Assembly: GCF_900141735.1 (NCBI RefSeq)
Contig: NZ_FQYO01000005.1
Coordinates: forward strand, 242,711 to 306,710
Source of the DNA: Wenxinia saemankumensis
GTDB lineage: Bacteria > Pseudomonadota > Alphaproteobacteria > Rhodobacterales > Rhodobacteraceae
Direction: 5' to 3'
DNA: 64,000 nt
In this document: in pieces, positions 27,373 through 36,575 of the stretch
How positions within the stretch are numbered: the first letter of the stretch is position 1
How the letters are laid out: each line of letters begins with the position of its first letter
Made by a program: the position numbers and the translations under genes
The notes under the pieces: model-generated
Told to the model about the DNA's origin: nothing
Databases searched by the model: none
Seen by the model: the letters and a program-made list of their open reading frames with translations, nothing else

Positions 27373-27492
27373 GGCCGGCGGGTTGCGGGCCGGGGGGCTG
27401 GGCCGTCCGCGGGGCCGGCCCCATCCCGCCCGAAGGTCCCCCTGTCCCGGCGCGGATCGGCCGATCCCCTAGCCCCTGTCAGCGGCGCTCGT

Positions 27493-27508
27493 GTCCGGCG
27501 CGCCGGAC
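27493..27508. repeat. Perfect 16-bp palindrome in the scpB/dcd gap
   Basis: GTCCGGCG is followed at once by its reverse complement CGCCGGAC. It lies in the middle of the 296-bp gap between convergent scpB and dcd. It could serve as a termination hairpin for one or both strands, but there is no adjacent T run; no gene is visible in the rest of the gap. Confidence 0.35.
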
Positions 27509-27668
27509 CGGCGCCGCGAGGATCGGCCCCGGGGGCGAGGGGGCGAGCGTCCGCACCCCCGGCCGGCAACACACGGGATACGCGGATCCCCGGGGTCGGG
27601 GCCGGCGCGGGCCGGCAGCCTCCCCGCCGATGACCGTCCTGCCGGGAAACCCCTCGTCCGAGGTCCTG

Positions 27669-28766
27669 TCAGCGGCCCTCGTCCATCCGGAAATGCTTCG
27701 ACAGCTTCAGGCCCTGGCCCTGGTAGTTCGACGCGATGCCCGTGCCGTAGAGCGCCGCCGGCACCTCGGCCATCCGCTCGTAGATCAGCCGCCCGACAAC
27801 CTGCCCGTGCTCGAGCACGAAGGGCGCCTCGTGGCAGCGCACCTCCAGCACCCCCCGGGAGCCGGTGCCGCCCGCGCCCGCCCAGCCGAAGCCAGGATCG
27901 AAGAAGCCGGCGTAATGGACCCGGAACTCGCCGACCATGGCGAGGTAGGGCGCCATCTCGGCGGCATGTCCGGGCGGGATGGCGATCGCCTCGCGGCTGA
28001 CGAGAATGTAGAACGCGCCGGGATCGAGGATGATGTGCCCGGACTGGGAGCGCACCTCCTCCCAGTAGTCCTGCACCGGGTAGTGGCTCACCCGGGCTAG
28101 GTCGACGATGCCGGTATGGGGCTTGGCCCTGTAGCCGACGAGGTCGCCCCGCGCGGGGGCGAGGTCGACCGAGAACCCCAGCCCGCCGTCGATCCGCGCG
28201 GGCCCGGCGCCCACCAGCGGCGTCTCGTCGTGGAGCGCGCGGAGCGCGTCGTCGGACAGTCGCGTGTCGCCGTCGCGGAAGATCACCTGCGTCAGCATCT
28301 GCCCCTCGGCCGCGAGGACCGAGAAGCTGCGCGGACAGATCTCTGCCCAGAGCGGGCCGGAATAGCCGGGCGGGATGCGGTCGAACTCGGTTCCCCGGTC
28401 GGTCAGCACCCGCGTCAGCAGGTCGAGCCGCCCGATCGAGCTCTTGGCCGAGGCGGCGCCGGAGAGGTGGTCCGGCAGGTCGAGGCTCTCGAGCAGCGGC
28501 ACGAGGTAGACGCAGCCCTTCTCGAGCACGGCGCCGCCCGAGAGATCGAATTCGTGCATCGTGAAATCGGCCAGCCGTTCGGCGACGCTGCGCTCGCGCC
28601 CGGCGAGGAACGAGGCGCGGACGCGGTAGGCCCGCGCCCCGAGCCGCAGGTCCAGGGAGGCGGGCTGGACCTGTCCCGGCGCGACGGGCCGCGCGGCCCG
28701 GATCGCGCCGCCCGCGATCAGCGCCTCGATCTGCTGGCTGGCCTGGACACCGGGCATCGGTCGCAT
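27669..28766 (-). CDS. dcd: dCTP deaminase, long two-domain form
   Basis: A 365-residue 2'-deoxycytidine 5'-triphosphate deaminase of the long alphaproteobacterial type (two dUTPase-like halves), roughly twice the 190 residues of E. coli Dcd. The first half has ASLDLRLGARAYRVR and AKSSIGRLDLLTRVLTDRG (catalytic/phosphate loop); the second half has GYRAKPHTGIVDL and VHYAGFFDPGFGWAG. It supplies dUTP for thymidylate synthesis. ATG 28766 could be replaced by the ATG three codons on. Convergent with scpB. Confidence 0.88.
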   Translation of the reverse strand: MRPMPGVQASQQIEALIAGGAIRAARPVAPGQVQPASLDLRLGARAYRVRASFLAGRERSVAERLADFTMHEFDLSGGAVLEKGCVYLVPLLESLDLPDHLSGAASAKSSIGRLDLLTRVLTDRGTEFDRIPPGYSGPLWAEICPRSFSVLAAEGQMLTQVIFRDGDTRLSDDALRALHDETPLVGAGPARIDGGLGFSVDLAPARGDLVGYRAKPHTGIVDLARVSHYPVQDYWEEVRSQSGHIILDPGAFYILVSREAIAIPPGHAAEMAPYLAMVGEFRVHYAGFFDPGFGWAGAGGTGSRGVLEVRCHEAPFVLEHGQVVGRLIYERMAEVPAALYGTGIASNYQGQGLKLSKHFRMDEGR

Positions 28767-28832
28767 TCCCCTGCTCTTGCCGGCCCCTAGCAGGCGGCGG
28801 GCGGCGCCGCCACCGCCGGCCGGGACGGCGCC

Positions 28833-30068
28833 TCAGCTCGGCACGATCTCGGCCATCGCGGCGAGGAGGCGGCGCACTTCCTCGGGGCTGTTGTAATGCC
28901 CGGTCGAGACCCGCACGCAATCGGCCATGCCGAGGGGCGACAGGACGTTGCCCGAATAGGCGTCGGCCTTGCGGGTATGGGCGCGCAGGCCCTGCGTCTC
29001 GAGCGCGGCGACGATCTCGGGCGAGGGGCGCCCGGCGACGGAGAAGCTCACGACCCCCTCGCGCGGCGCGGGCTCGGCGCCGCCGACCAGCGTGAGGCCG
29101 GGCAGATCCTTGAGGCCGGCGAGGTTGCCGGTTCCCTCGATCATCATCTGCACGAGCCCCGCCTCGTGGTCGTGGATCGCGGCGGCCGCCGCCTCCAGCC
29201 GGGCGCGGGGCGCGGTCTCGGACGAGACCTCGCCGCCCAGCCAGTCGAGATAGGCCACCACGTCCAGCCAGGTGGCATAGGCGCCGGTGTCGCGGGTCCC
29301 GTGCTCCCACTTGCCGGCGATCCCCTCGTGATCCACCGCCGAGAGCCGGTCCGAGGCCCAGGCGAGGCCGTAGCCATGACGGGAGAAGACCTTGTAGGGC
29401 GAGATCACGTAGCCGTCGACATCCGCGCCGGAAAGGTCCACCGCGCCATGGGCGGCGTGCTGGATGCCGTCGACGATGATCAGCGCGTCCGGCGCGACCT
29501 TGCGCACCGTCGCGGCCACGGCGGCGATGTCGACCGGCCGGCCGGTGACGGGAGAGGTGTGGATCACCGTCACGACGGCCGTGTCGGGGGTCAGGTGCGC
29601 GCGGTAGGCCTCGGCCCAGGCGGTGCCGGTGGCGTTGTCGTGCGGAACGAGGATGTGCGTGCGCCCCTGCACGCCGGCCCAATGGGCCATCGCGTCGCGG
29701 CTGGCGGGATGCTCGAGCGTGGTGCCGACGACCGGCCCGTCCGGGCGCGCCACCATCGCGGTGCGGACGAGCCGGTGCAGCAGCTCGGTCCCGCTCTCGC
29801 CGACCATCACCGTGCCGGCGGAGGCATTGAGGTAGAGGCGGAAGGCGTCGCGGGCGCGGGCGATGATGTCCTCGAGCGCCTTCGAGGCGGGATTGTCGCG
29901 GCCCTGGTTGTCGGGGAGGGCGGCGAACTTCGTCGAGGTCTCGACCACCGACTTGAGGTGCAGGGCGCCGCCCGCGCTCTCGAAGAAGATGCGGGGGCCG
30001 GTGAACGGATCCTCCTCCACATGGGCGAAGCGGTCGCGGATGCGGGCGAGGAGGGCGTCGTCGAACAT
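28833..30068 (-). CDS. Class V aminotransferase-fold PLP enzyme
   Basis: 411 residues of the class V aminotransferase (cysteine desulfurase-like) family. The Schiff-base lysine is in SPYKVFSRHG near residue 225, preceded by the PLP-binding IIVDGIQHAAHG. It lacks the Cys loop of SufS-type desulfurases, so desulfuration is unlikely; relatives are annotated as aminotransferases or epimerase-like proteins. Start ATG 30068 is the first Met before FDDALLARIRDRF. The substrate is unknown. Divergent from the sugar dehydrogenase gene. Confidence 0.82.
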   Translation of the reverse strand: MFDDALLARIRDRFAHVEEDPFTGPRIFFESAGGALHLKSVVETSTKFAALPDNQGRDNPASKALEDIIARARDAFRLYLNASAGTVMVGESGTELLHRLVRTAMVARPDGPVVGTTLEHPASRDAMAHWAGVQGRTHILVPHDNATGTAWAEAYRAHLTPDTAVVTVIHTSPVTGRPVDIAAVAATVRKVAPDALIIVDGIQHAAHGAVDLSGADVDGYVISPYKVFSRHGYGLAWASDRLSAVDHEGIAGKWEHGTRDTGAYATWLDVVAYLDWLGGEVSSETAPRARLEAAAAAIHDHEAGLVQMMIEGTGNLAGLKDLPGLTLVGGAEPAPREGVVSFSVAGRPSPEIVAALETQGLRAHTRKADAYSGNVLSPLGMADCVRVSTGHYNSPEEVRRLLAAMAEIVPS

Positions 30069-30188
30069 GTCAGGCTCCGGATCGTGTCGGGGGGAGGTTT
30101 GGGGGCGGCGCCGGGGGAAGGAAAGGGGAAAATCGCGGCCCCTCGCCGGCCCGGGACCGGCGCGTGACCGGCGCGCGCGCCCGGCCGC

Positions 30189-30211
30189 GGTATTTGCAAA
30201 CTCTGCGAAGG
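30189..30211 (+). repeat. Copy 2 of the GGTATTTGC...TGCGAAGG repeat
   Basis: GGTATTTGC, then AAACTC, then TGCGAAGG, 88 bp before the sugar dehydrogenase start in a divergent gap. The partner is at 19527. A CGCCGG/CCGGCG hairpin lies about 27 bp upstream (30144-30162). Confidence 0.5.
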
Positions 30212-30298
30212 GTGAGCGTTGACGCCCTGCCCCCGGCGGGGGAGTGTGGCCCGACCACGAGCCGGGCCGCGAGCCCGCCCAGTACGAGGACGCCCCCC

Positions 30299-31204
30299 AT
30301 GAAGATCGCCCTGTCCGGCATCGGCAAGATCGCCCGCGACCAGCATATCCCCGCCCTGGAGGCATCGGAGGACTGGGAGCTGGCGGCGACGATCTCCCGC
30401 TCGGGCCAGGTGGAGGGGGTGGAGCATTTCACCGATCTCGGCGCCTTCCTCGAGGCGCGGCCCGATATCGAGGTGATCTCGTTCTGCCAGCCGCCCGTGC
30501 CGCGCTACGCGCTGGCCCGGCAGGCGCTGGAGGCGGGGCGGCACGTCATGCTCGAGAAGCCGCCGGGCGCCACGCTGGCCGAGGTGCACGACCTCGCCCG
30601 GCTGGCGGGGGAGCGGGGGCGCACGCTCTACACCACCTGGCACAGCCGGATGGCGGCGGGCGTGTCGGTCGCGAAGGATTGGCTCGCGACGCGCGAGGTG
30701 ACGGGCGGGCGGATCGACTGGATCGAGGACGTGAAGCAATGGCATCCCGGGCAGGACTGGGTGTTCGAGCCCGGCGGCCTCGGCGTATTCGATCCCGGCA
30801 TCAACGCGCTGTCGATCCTGACCGAGATCCTGCCGCGCCCCGTCTTCCTGACCGAGGCGACGCTGGAGGTGCCGGAGAACAGGCAGACGCCCATCGCGGC
30901 GCAACTCCAGTTCACGCAAGGGATCGAGGCCCGCTTCGACTGGCGCGAGGCCGGCCCGCCGACCTGGAACATGGAGATCGAGACGGCGGAAGGATCGGTC
31001 AAGCTGATCCGCGGCGGCAGCCGGGTCGAGATCGCCGGCGAGGCGGTGGAGACCGGCCCCCACGCGGAATACCCCGCGCTCTACGAGCGGATGGCGGAGC
31101 TAGTGCTGCACGGCACGCAGGACGTGGACCTCGCCCCGATGGTGCTGGTGGCGGACGCGATGAGCCTGGGGCGGCGGGAGAGCGTGGCGGCGTTCGAGTG
31201 GTGA
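30299..31204 (+). CDS. Gfo/Idh/MocA oxidoreductase, D-galactose or L-arabinose 1-dehydrogenase type
   Basis: 301 residues. The N-terminal Rossmann fold begins IALSGIGKIARDQHIPAL, with the family motif MLEKPPGATLAEV near residue 85. WHPGQDWVFEPGGLGVFDPGINALSIL closely follows the pattern of the Azospirillum L-arabinose 1-dehydrogenase and related D-galactose dehydrogenases, which oxidise the sugar to a lactone with NAD(P). ATG 30299 follows TACGAGGACG. No other sugar-catabolism gene is adjacent except transaldolase on the other strand. Confidence 0.85.
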   Translation: MKIALSGIGKIARDQHIPALEASEDWELAATISRSGQVEGVEHFTDLGAFLEARPDIEVISFCQPPVPRYALARQALEAGRHVMLEKPPGATLAEVHDLARLAGERGRTLYTTWHSRMAAGVSVAKDWLATREVTGGRIDWIEDVKQWHPGQDWVFEPGGLGVFDPGINALSILTEILPRPVFLTEATLEVPENRQTPIAAQLQFTQGIEARFDWREAGPPTWNMEIETAEGSVKLIRGGSRVEIAGEAVETGPHAEYPALYERMAELVLHGTQDVDLAPMVLVADAMSLGRRESVAAFEW

Positions 31205-31702
31205 GGGGCGGGCGCGACTGAGCGGATCGCCGGCGGGTCCGGAGCAAGGCGGGCGGCCGTTCCGACCCTGCTCGGCCGTCCGCCCCGGTCGACGCGCAAG
31301 CCGGGCCTGCGGCGGCCCGCGGGATGCCGCCTCGGACGGTCGAGGTCCGCACTTTATGGCGTCGTGTCATTGCACCGAATGAGCGTCGCGCTGGCGGCGA
31401 CGAAGCGGCAGCCCGGGGGGCGGGCCGCCGCTGGCCCGGCGCCTTCGGCGCTGTTCGGGCCGGGGGCCACGTGAAATCGTATGAGCTCAAAGTGAGGCGG
31501 ATGACCTGGTTTTCTGCTTTCCAGATCGGCAGCCTCCAATTTGCGACGTACCCCTAGGCTCCAAGCGTCGTCGTCGGAGGCGGGAAAAGCTCCATCCCAG
31601 CGGGGATGCAATCCAACTCTAATATTGCTCGTATAAGCTCCTGCCGCTCCTCGTGGAGATCGAGATAAGTCGAACTTACAAAGACTTGGTAACGCCTGTT
31701 CG
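31205..31702. other. Non-coding gap with an AT-rich island
   Basis: No convincing gene. From about 31340 to 31700 the sequence is clearly less GC-rich than its surroundings, with runs such as TTTTCTGCTTTCC, CTCTAATATTGC and GATAAGTCGAAC. Several short frames are open on both strands, but none has a ribosome site or recognisable product. It may be a remnant of transferred or mobile DNA, or a regulatory/RNA locus 3' of tal. Confidence 0.5.
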
Positions 31703-32632
31703 TCACCTCGCCCCCTCAATCATCTTCGCCAGCTTCACCCCGTCCGCGTGGAACTTGCGGATGCCTTCGGCGAGCTTCTCCGTCGCCATGGCGTCCTCGT
31801 TCAGCTCCCAGCGGAACTCCGCCTCGCTGATCGACCGCTTGGACCCGCCCGACTTGCCCTCCGGCGACAATACCCGCTCCAGCGGGGTCTCGTCCTCGGA
31901 CAGTTCCTTGAGCAGGTCGGGGGAGATCGTCAGGCGGTCGCAGCCGGCGAGGGCGGCGATCTGGCCGGCGTTGCGGAAGCTCGCGCCCATGACGATCGTC
32001 TCGATCCCGGCCGACTTGTAGTAGTCGTAGATCTCACGCACGGATTTCACGCCCGGATCGTTCTCGGGCTCGTAGCCCTCCACGCCCTCGGCCGACTTGT
32101 ACCAGTCGGTGATGCGCCCGACGAAGGGGGAGATCAGCGTGACGCCGGCATCGGCGCAGGCGACCGCCTGGGCCATGGAGAAGAGGAGGGTGAGGTTGCA
32201 GCGGATGCCCTCGCGCTCCAGCTTCTCGGCGGCGCGGATCCCCTCCCAGGTGGAAGCGAGCTTGATGAGGATGCGGTCCTTGCCGACGCCCTGTTTGTCG
32301 TAGGCCTCGATCAGCGAATGGGCGGAGGCGATGGAGCCCTCGGTGTCGAAGGAGAGGTGCGAGGCGACCTCGGTCGAGACGTAGCCCGGCACGATCCCGG
32401 CCAGCGCGCTGCCCACGCGGATCACCAGGTCCTGCGCGATGTCCTCGGTGCTGCCGCCCTTCGCCACCGCCTCGCGGAACGTGTCCTTGAAGGCGTCGTC
32501 CTGCACCGCCTTGAGCACCAGCGAGGGGTTCGTCGTGCAATCCTGCGGCTTGTGCGCCTTCACCGCCTCGATGTCGCCGGTATCGGCGACGACGATGGTC
32601 ATGTCTTTCAGCTGATCGAGACGGTTGGTCAT
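31703..32632 (-). CDS. tal: Transaldolase
   Basis: Class I transaldolase, 309 residues, of the pentose phosphate pathway (TalB type). The active-site lysine is in [17 protein letters not shown] near residue 128; [10 protein letters not shown] near residue 33 and [16 protein letters not shown] near 155 are typical. Complete. Start ATG 32632 follows a GGAGGA. It stands alone, divergent from the large antiporter. rpiA of the same pathway is at 44933. Confidence 0.96.
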   Translation of the reverse strand: MTNRLDQLKDMTIVVADTGDIEAVKAHKPQDCTTNPSLVLKAVQDDAFKDTFREAVAKGGSTEDIAQDLVIRVGSALAGIVPGYVSTEVASHLSFDTEGSIASAHSLIEAYDKQGVGKDRILIKLASTWEGIRAAEKLEREGIRCNLTLLFSMAQAVACADAGVTLISPFVGRITDWYKSAEGVEGYEPENDPGVKSVREIYDYYKSAGIETIVMGASFRNAGQIAALAGCDRLTISPDLLKELSEDETPLERVLSPEGKSGGSKRSISEAEFRWELNEDAMATEKLAEGIRKFHADGVKLAKMIEGAR

Positions 32633-32746
32633 GGCGTCCTCCGGGGGGAATTGGGTCGCCCAAGGGATGGGCACATCTGCGTGCGGGGTCAATCCTTGCA
32701 CCCCCGCCGCCGTGACAGGGGAACGCGGGCACTCTAGGACAGGTCC

Positions 32747-35713
32747 ATGGACATCGTCCTCATCACCGCGATCCTGGCCGGGCTCTTCCTGGTGATCGGC
32801 CTCGCCGAGCCGCTCGCGGCGCGGCTGCGGCTGCCCTATTCGGTGATCCTCGCGGCCCTCGGCATCGCCATCGGCGGCGCGGCGGCGTTCTTCCTGCGGA
32901 CGACCTTCACCGATGCGCTGAACCCGGTGGCCGAGGCGATCCTCGCCCTGCCGATCCGGTCCAACGTCTTCCTCTACGTCTTCCTCCCGACGCTGCTGTT
33001 CCAGGTGACGCTGGGGCTGAACCTGCGGCGGATGCTGGACGACTGGGTGCCGATCCTGGTCCTGGCCATCGTCGCCGTGGTCGTGGCGACCCTCAGCGTC
33101 GGCTACGCGCTGCACTGGGTGGCGGGAATGACGCTGTTCCCGGCGCTGCTGGTCGGGGCGATCGTGTCGACAACAGATCCCTCGGCCGTGGTGGGCATCT
33201 TCCGCTCCATCGCCGCGCCGCTGCGCCTCAGCCGCATCGTCGAGGGCGAGAGCCTGCTGAACGACGCGGCCGCCATCGCGCTGTTCGGCCTCTTCATGGG
33301 CTTCGTCATGCGCGGCGTGCCCGACCCCCAGCTGGGCTCGGCGCTGGCGCAGTTCCCCTTCCTGCTGGTCGGGGGCGCGGCGGCGGGCTGGGCGGCCGGG
33401 CGGCTGACGGTGATGGCGATGGGGTTGGTCTGGCGGTTCCCGCTGGCGCAGCTCTCGCTCTCGGTCGCGCTGCCCTACCTTGCCTATATCGGGTCCGAGC
33501 AGCTGGTCGGCGCCTCGGGCGTGATCGCGGTGGTGGCGGCGGGCCTCACGCTGAACCTGATCGGGCCGGGGCGGCTGACCCCCGCCGCCTGGGCCAACCT
33601 GCGCGAGGTCTGGGACCTGCTGGCGCACTGGGCCGGGGCGCTGATCTTCGTTCTCGCCGCGCTGCTCATTCCGCGGCTGCTGGACGGGCTGACCTTCGGC
33701 GATCTGGGCCGGATCCTCGTCGTGACGGCCGCGGCACTGGTCGCGCGGGCCTTCATCCTCTTCGTGCTGCTGCCGCTGCTCGACCGGGCGCGGCTCAGCC
33801 CTCATGTCGAGCGGCCCTACCGCGCCGCGATCCTCTGGGGCGGGCTGCGGGGCGCGGTGACGCTGGCGCTGGCGCTCGCCGTGACCGAGAGCCTGCGCGT
33901 GCCGCCCGACGTGCGGCGCGAGGTCGGCATCCTGGCGACCGGCTTCGTCCTGTTCACGCTGATCGTGCAGGGGACCACGCTGCGCTGGGTGATCGCGAAG
34001 CTGGGGCTCGACCGGCTCTCGCCCATCGACGCGGCGCTGGCGAACCAGGTCGTCGCCGTCGCCCTGCAGGAGGTGCGCGAGGAGGTGGCCGAGGTCACCG
34101 AGAATTACGGCCTCGCCCGCGAGACGGTGCGCGCCGAGGCCAAGCGCTTCGGCGAGCGGCTGGACGCGGCGGTCAAGCGCGCGGACGAGGCCGAGGCGAT
34201 CCTCGACCGGGACCGGATCACGCTCGGCCTCATCGCGCTGGCGGGGGCCGAGCGCGAGCTGATCCTCGAGCGGTTCCGCGAGCAGGCGATCTCGAGCCGG
34301 CTGGCCGAGATGGCGCTGTCCGATGCCGACCGACTGATCGAGCAGACCCGCGTGCAGGGTCGGATGGGCTATCGCCGCGCCGCGCGGCGGCCCCTGGGGC
34401 AGGGCGGCGTCTACCGGCTGGCGGCCTGGCTGCACACGCGGCTGCGCCTGTCGCGGCTCTTCGCCCGGCTGACCGAGGACCGGTTCGAGCGGCTGCTGAT
34501 CCAGCGCCTGATCCTCAAGGATCTGGACGGCTTCATCGACCGGCGGATCCGGCGCATCCATGGCCGGCGGGTCGCGAACCTGCTGCACGACCTGCTCGAT
34601 GCGCGGGCCGAGGAGGTGGGACAGGCGCTGGACGGGCTGCGCCTGCAATATCCGGGCTACGCCGAGGAGCTGGAGCGACGCTTCATCCGCCGCACCGCCC
34701 TGCGGCTGGAGGAGCGGGAATACGAGGTGCTGCGCGAGGAGGGGCTGATCGGCCCCGAGCTGCACGCCACCCTCACCGCCGATCTCGGCCGCCGCCGCGC
34801 CCGGATCGAGCGGCGGCCGGCCCTCGACCTCGCCGTGCGCAAGGCCGAGCTGATCCAGCAGATGCCGCTCTTCGCCGAGATGCAGCCCCGCATGGTGCGC
34901 CGCCTCGCCCGGGGGCTGCGGACCCGCTACGTGACCGCCGGCGAGGTGATCGTGCGGCGCGACAGCCCGCCGCGATCGGTCTTCTTCATCGCGACCGGCG
35001 CGGTGGAGCTGCTGACCGGCACCCAGACCGTCCGTCTGGGCCGGGGCGAGATGTTCGGCCAGCTCGCCCTGCTGGCGCGGCGGCCCCGCCGGACCGAGGT
35101 CCGTGCGCTGAGCCACGGCGTCCTGCTGGAGCTGGACGAGCAGCGTTTCCAGCGCCTGCTGCGGGGGTCCGGCGCGCTGCGGCGGGCCGTGCGCGAGAGT
35201 GCCGAGAGGCGCGGCGTCGCGCTGGACGGGCTGGACGGCCTCGTCGGAGCGGCGACATCCGGACTCGCGGGGGCCTCCGGCGCGCCGAAGGCGCCGGGCG
35301 GCAGCGCGGCGGAGGCCCCGCCGGAACGGGATGCCGGGACGGAGGCGCCGTCCGGCCGGGAGGGCCGCGCCGTGCCAGAGGGGGACGAGGTCGAGGAAAG
35401 CCCCTTCCTGGCGGTCGAGGACGAGGACGAGGTCGACGGCGCCGCCCCGGCCGGCGGTCCCGTGGCGGCGGCGAGGCGCGCGGACGGCGCCGACGGATCC
35501 CTCCCCCCGCGCCGGGACGGGACCGGGGGCGCGGCACCGGCGGACGGGGCCGGCACCGATGGCGGCACCGATGGCGGCGATGCGGGGCAGGGGACCGAGC
35601 CGGTCGGACCGGACGAAGAGCCGACCGCCGGTTCCGGGGCCGGGCGCGAAGCGGGCGGCGATGAACCCGAGGGCGCCGGCAGCGGCCGCGACCCGGCGCG
35701 GGCGGCCTCCTAG
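32747..35713 (+). CDS. Na+/H+ antiporter (NHE type) with C-terminal cyclic-nucleotide-binding-like domain
   Basis: 988 residues. Residues 1-415 are a CPA1/NHE exchanger with about 12 helices; STTDPSAVVG, EGESLLNDAAAIALF and WGGLRGAVTLALALA are the ion-site motifs. Residues 430-700 are a long charged, helical cytosolic region. Residues 700-805 are a CRP/CNBD-like barrel (MPLFAEMQPRMVRRLARGL; EMFGQLALLARRPRRTEV), where the Glu of the phosphate-binding cassette is Gln. Residues 820-988 are an acidic, Gly/Ala-rich low-complexity tail. The order resembles plant SOS1 and sperm NHE without the voltage sensor. It overlaps the sulfotransferase end by 4 bp. Confidence 0.9.
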   Translation: MDIVLITAILAGLFLVIGLAEPLAARLRLPYSVILAALGIAIGGAAAFFLRTTFTDALNPVAEAILALPIRSNVFLYVFLPTLLFQVTLGLNLRRMLDDWVPILVLAIVAVVVATLSVGYALHWVAGMTLFPALLVGAIVSTTDPSAVVGIFRSIAAPLRLSRIVEGESLLNDAAAIALFGLFMGFVMRGVPDPQLGSALAQFPFLLVGGAAAGWAAGRLTVMAMGLVWRFPLAQLSLSVALPYLAYIGSEQLVGASGVIAVVAAGLTLNLIGPGRLTPAAWANLREVWDLLAHWAGALIFVLAALLIPRLLDGLTFGDLGRILVVTAAALVARAFILFVLLPLLDRARLSPHVERPYRAAILWGGLRGAVTLALALAVTESLRVPPDVRREVGILATGFVLFTLIVQGTTLRWVIAKLGLDRLSPIDAALANQVVAVALQEVREEVAEVTENYGLARETVRAEAKRFGERLDAAVKRADEAEAILDRDRITLGLIALAGAERELILERFREQAISSRLAEMALSDADRLIEQTRVQGRMGYRRAARRPLGQGGVYRLAAWLHTRLRLSRLFARLTEDRFERLLIQRLILKDLDGFIDRRIRRIHGRRVANLLHDLLDARAEEVGQALDGLRLQYPGYAEELERRFIRRTALRLEEREYEVLREEGLIGPELHATLTADLGRRRARIERRPALDLAVRKAELIQQMPLFAEMQPRMVRRLARGLRTRYVTAGEVIVRRDSPPRSVFFIATGAVELLTGTQTVRLGRGEMFGQLALLARRPRRTEVRALSHGVLLELDEQRFQRLLRGSGALRRAVRESAERRGVALDGLDGLVGAATSGLAGASGAPKAPGGSAAEAPPERDAGTEAPSGREGRAVPEGDEVEESPFLAVEDEDEVDGAAPAGGPVAAARRADGADGSLPPRRDGTGGAAPADGAGTDGGTDGGDAGQGTEPVGPDEEPTAGSGAGREAGGDEPEGAGSGRDPARAAS

Positions 35714-36300
35714 CCGGCGGCGTCCCAGGCCTCGAACTCTTCCGCCCGCTTGCGGCGCAGCTTCTCCTCGACGGCGGGGGAGAGGGAGAGGTCCATCTCG
35801 GGCGATACGTTCAGCCGCTTCAGCTCGATCGTCACCGACAGCCGCTCTTCGAGAAAGGCGATCAGCCGGTCCTGCGCCTCGTAGCGGAAGAGATGCGTGA
35901 CGCGCGTTCCGTTCGGCCCGGCGACGAATCTCGCCTGGCTGCCCACGGCGGCGAAGGGGGCGGGCCGGCCCTTGCAGTATTCCTCGACGAAGGCGTCGAA
36001 GCTGATGTCCCGGGTGCTGTTCGCGTGACCGGCCAGCTCGGCGCGGTGGCGGTAGCGATACCAGCTGCCCAGCCACGAGACCGGGTGCCGCAGGCAGGCG
36101 ACGGTTTCCATCCCCTCCGCGCCCGTCGCCTCGAGATAGGGGGCGAGAAAGCGGCCGTAGCGGTAGAAGGGCGTGTGCTTCACCACCGGCGGGTCGCGCA
36201 GGACGAGGCCGGCGCGCGGCGCGAGCCGCCCCTCGATCGCGGTCGTTCCGGTCTTGGGCACGGCGAGAAGGACGAGCCGTTCGGCCCAGAAGACGAGCAT
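35710..36300 (-). CDS. Sulfotransferase family protein
   Basis: A 196-residue P-loop-like sulfotransferase, expected to transfer sulfate from PAPS. The 5'-phosphosulfate loop is AVPKTGTTAIEG at residues 13-24 and the 3'-phosphate site is CLRHPVSWLGSWYRYR near residue 90. The acceptor is unknown; many alphaproteobacterial relatives act on polysaccharides or lipids. Its stop overlaps the convergent antiporter stop by 4 bp. It is divergent from recA. Confidence 0.87.
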   Translation of the reverse strand: MLVFWAERLVLLAVPKTGTTAIEGRLAPRAGLVLRDPPVVKHTPFYRYGRFLAPYLEATGAEGMETVACLRHPVSWLGSWYRYRHRAELAGHANSTRDISFDAFVEEYCKGRPAPFAAVGSQARFVAGPNGTRVTHLFRYEAQDRLIAFLEERLSVTIELKRLNVSPEMDLSLSPAVEEKLRRKRAEEFEAWDAAG

Positions 36301-36465
36301 GGACGGCCCCGCTGGATCCTGTAGGCGCCGAGCCTAGCGCGCCCGGCGGCCGGCGGCCATGCCGGGAAGGCAACGGCCGGGCCGGGGGCGCGCATCCGTG
36401 TCGCCGGGGCCGCGCCGGGTAACCCGCCCTTAACCAATAGGCCCAATAGGTGGATTCAAGCCGAT

Positions 36466-36523
36466 TTGACTTGATATGTTCTTCTTTTGGTCTCATTAAC
36501 GGCAACGAGAACAAGAGGCGAAC
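36466..36523 (+). promoter_or_regulatory. recA promoter region with alphaproteobacterial SOS box
   Basis: GAAC-N7-GAAC at 36509-36523, the direct-repeat LexA site of alphaproteobacteria, 53 nt before the recA ATG. A TTGACT -35-like hexamer lies at 36466-36471; the -10 is less clear. A second, imperfect site GTTC-N7-GGTC lies at 36478-36492, so LexA might cover the whole promoter. The region is distinctly less GC-rich than its surroundings. Confidence 0.8.
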
Positions 36524-36575
36524 GAAGCAGCGCGTTGCCGGCCCGCCCGGAACGTGGAACAAGGAGCCCCTGAAC

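Noticed and set aside
28833..30068. Reading the class V enzyme as a third cysteine desulfurase
   Set aside because: The PLP lysine is present but not the reactive-Cys loop seen in the two suf desulfurases.
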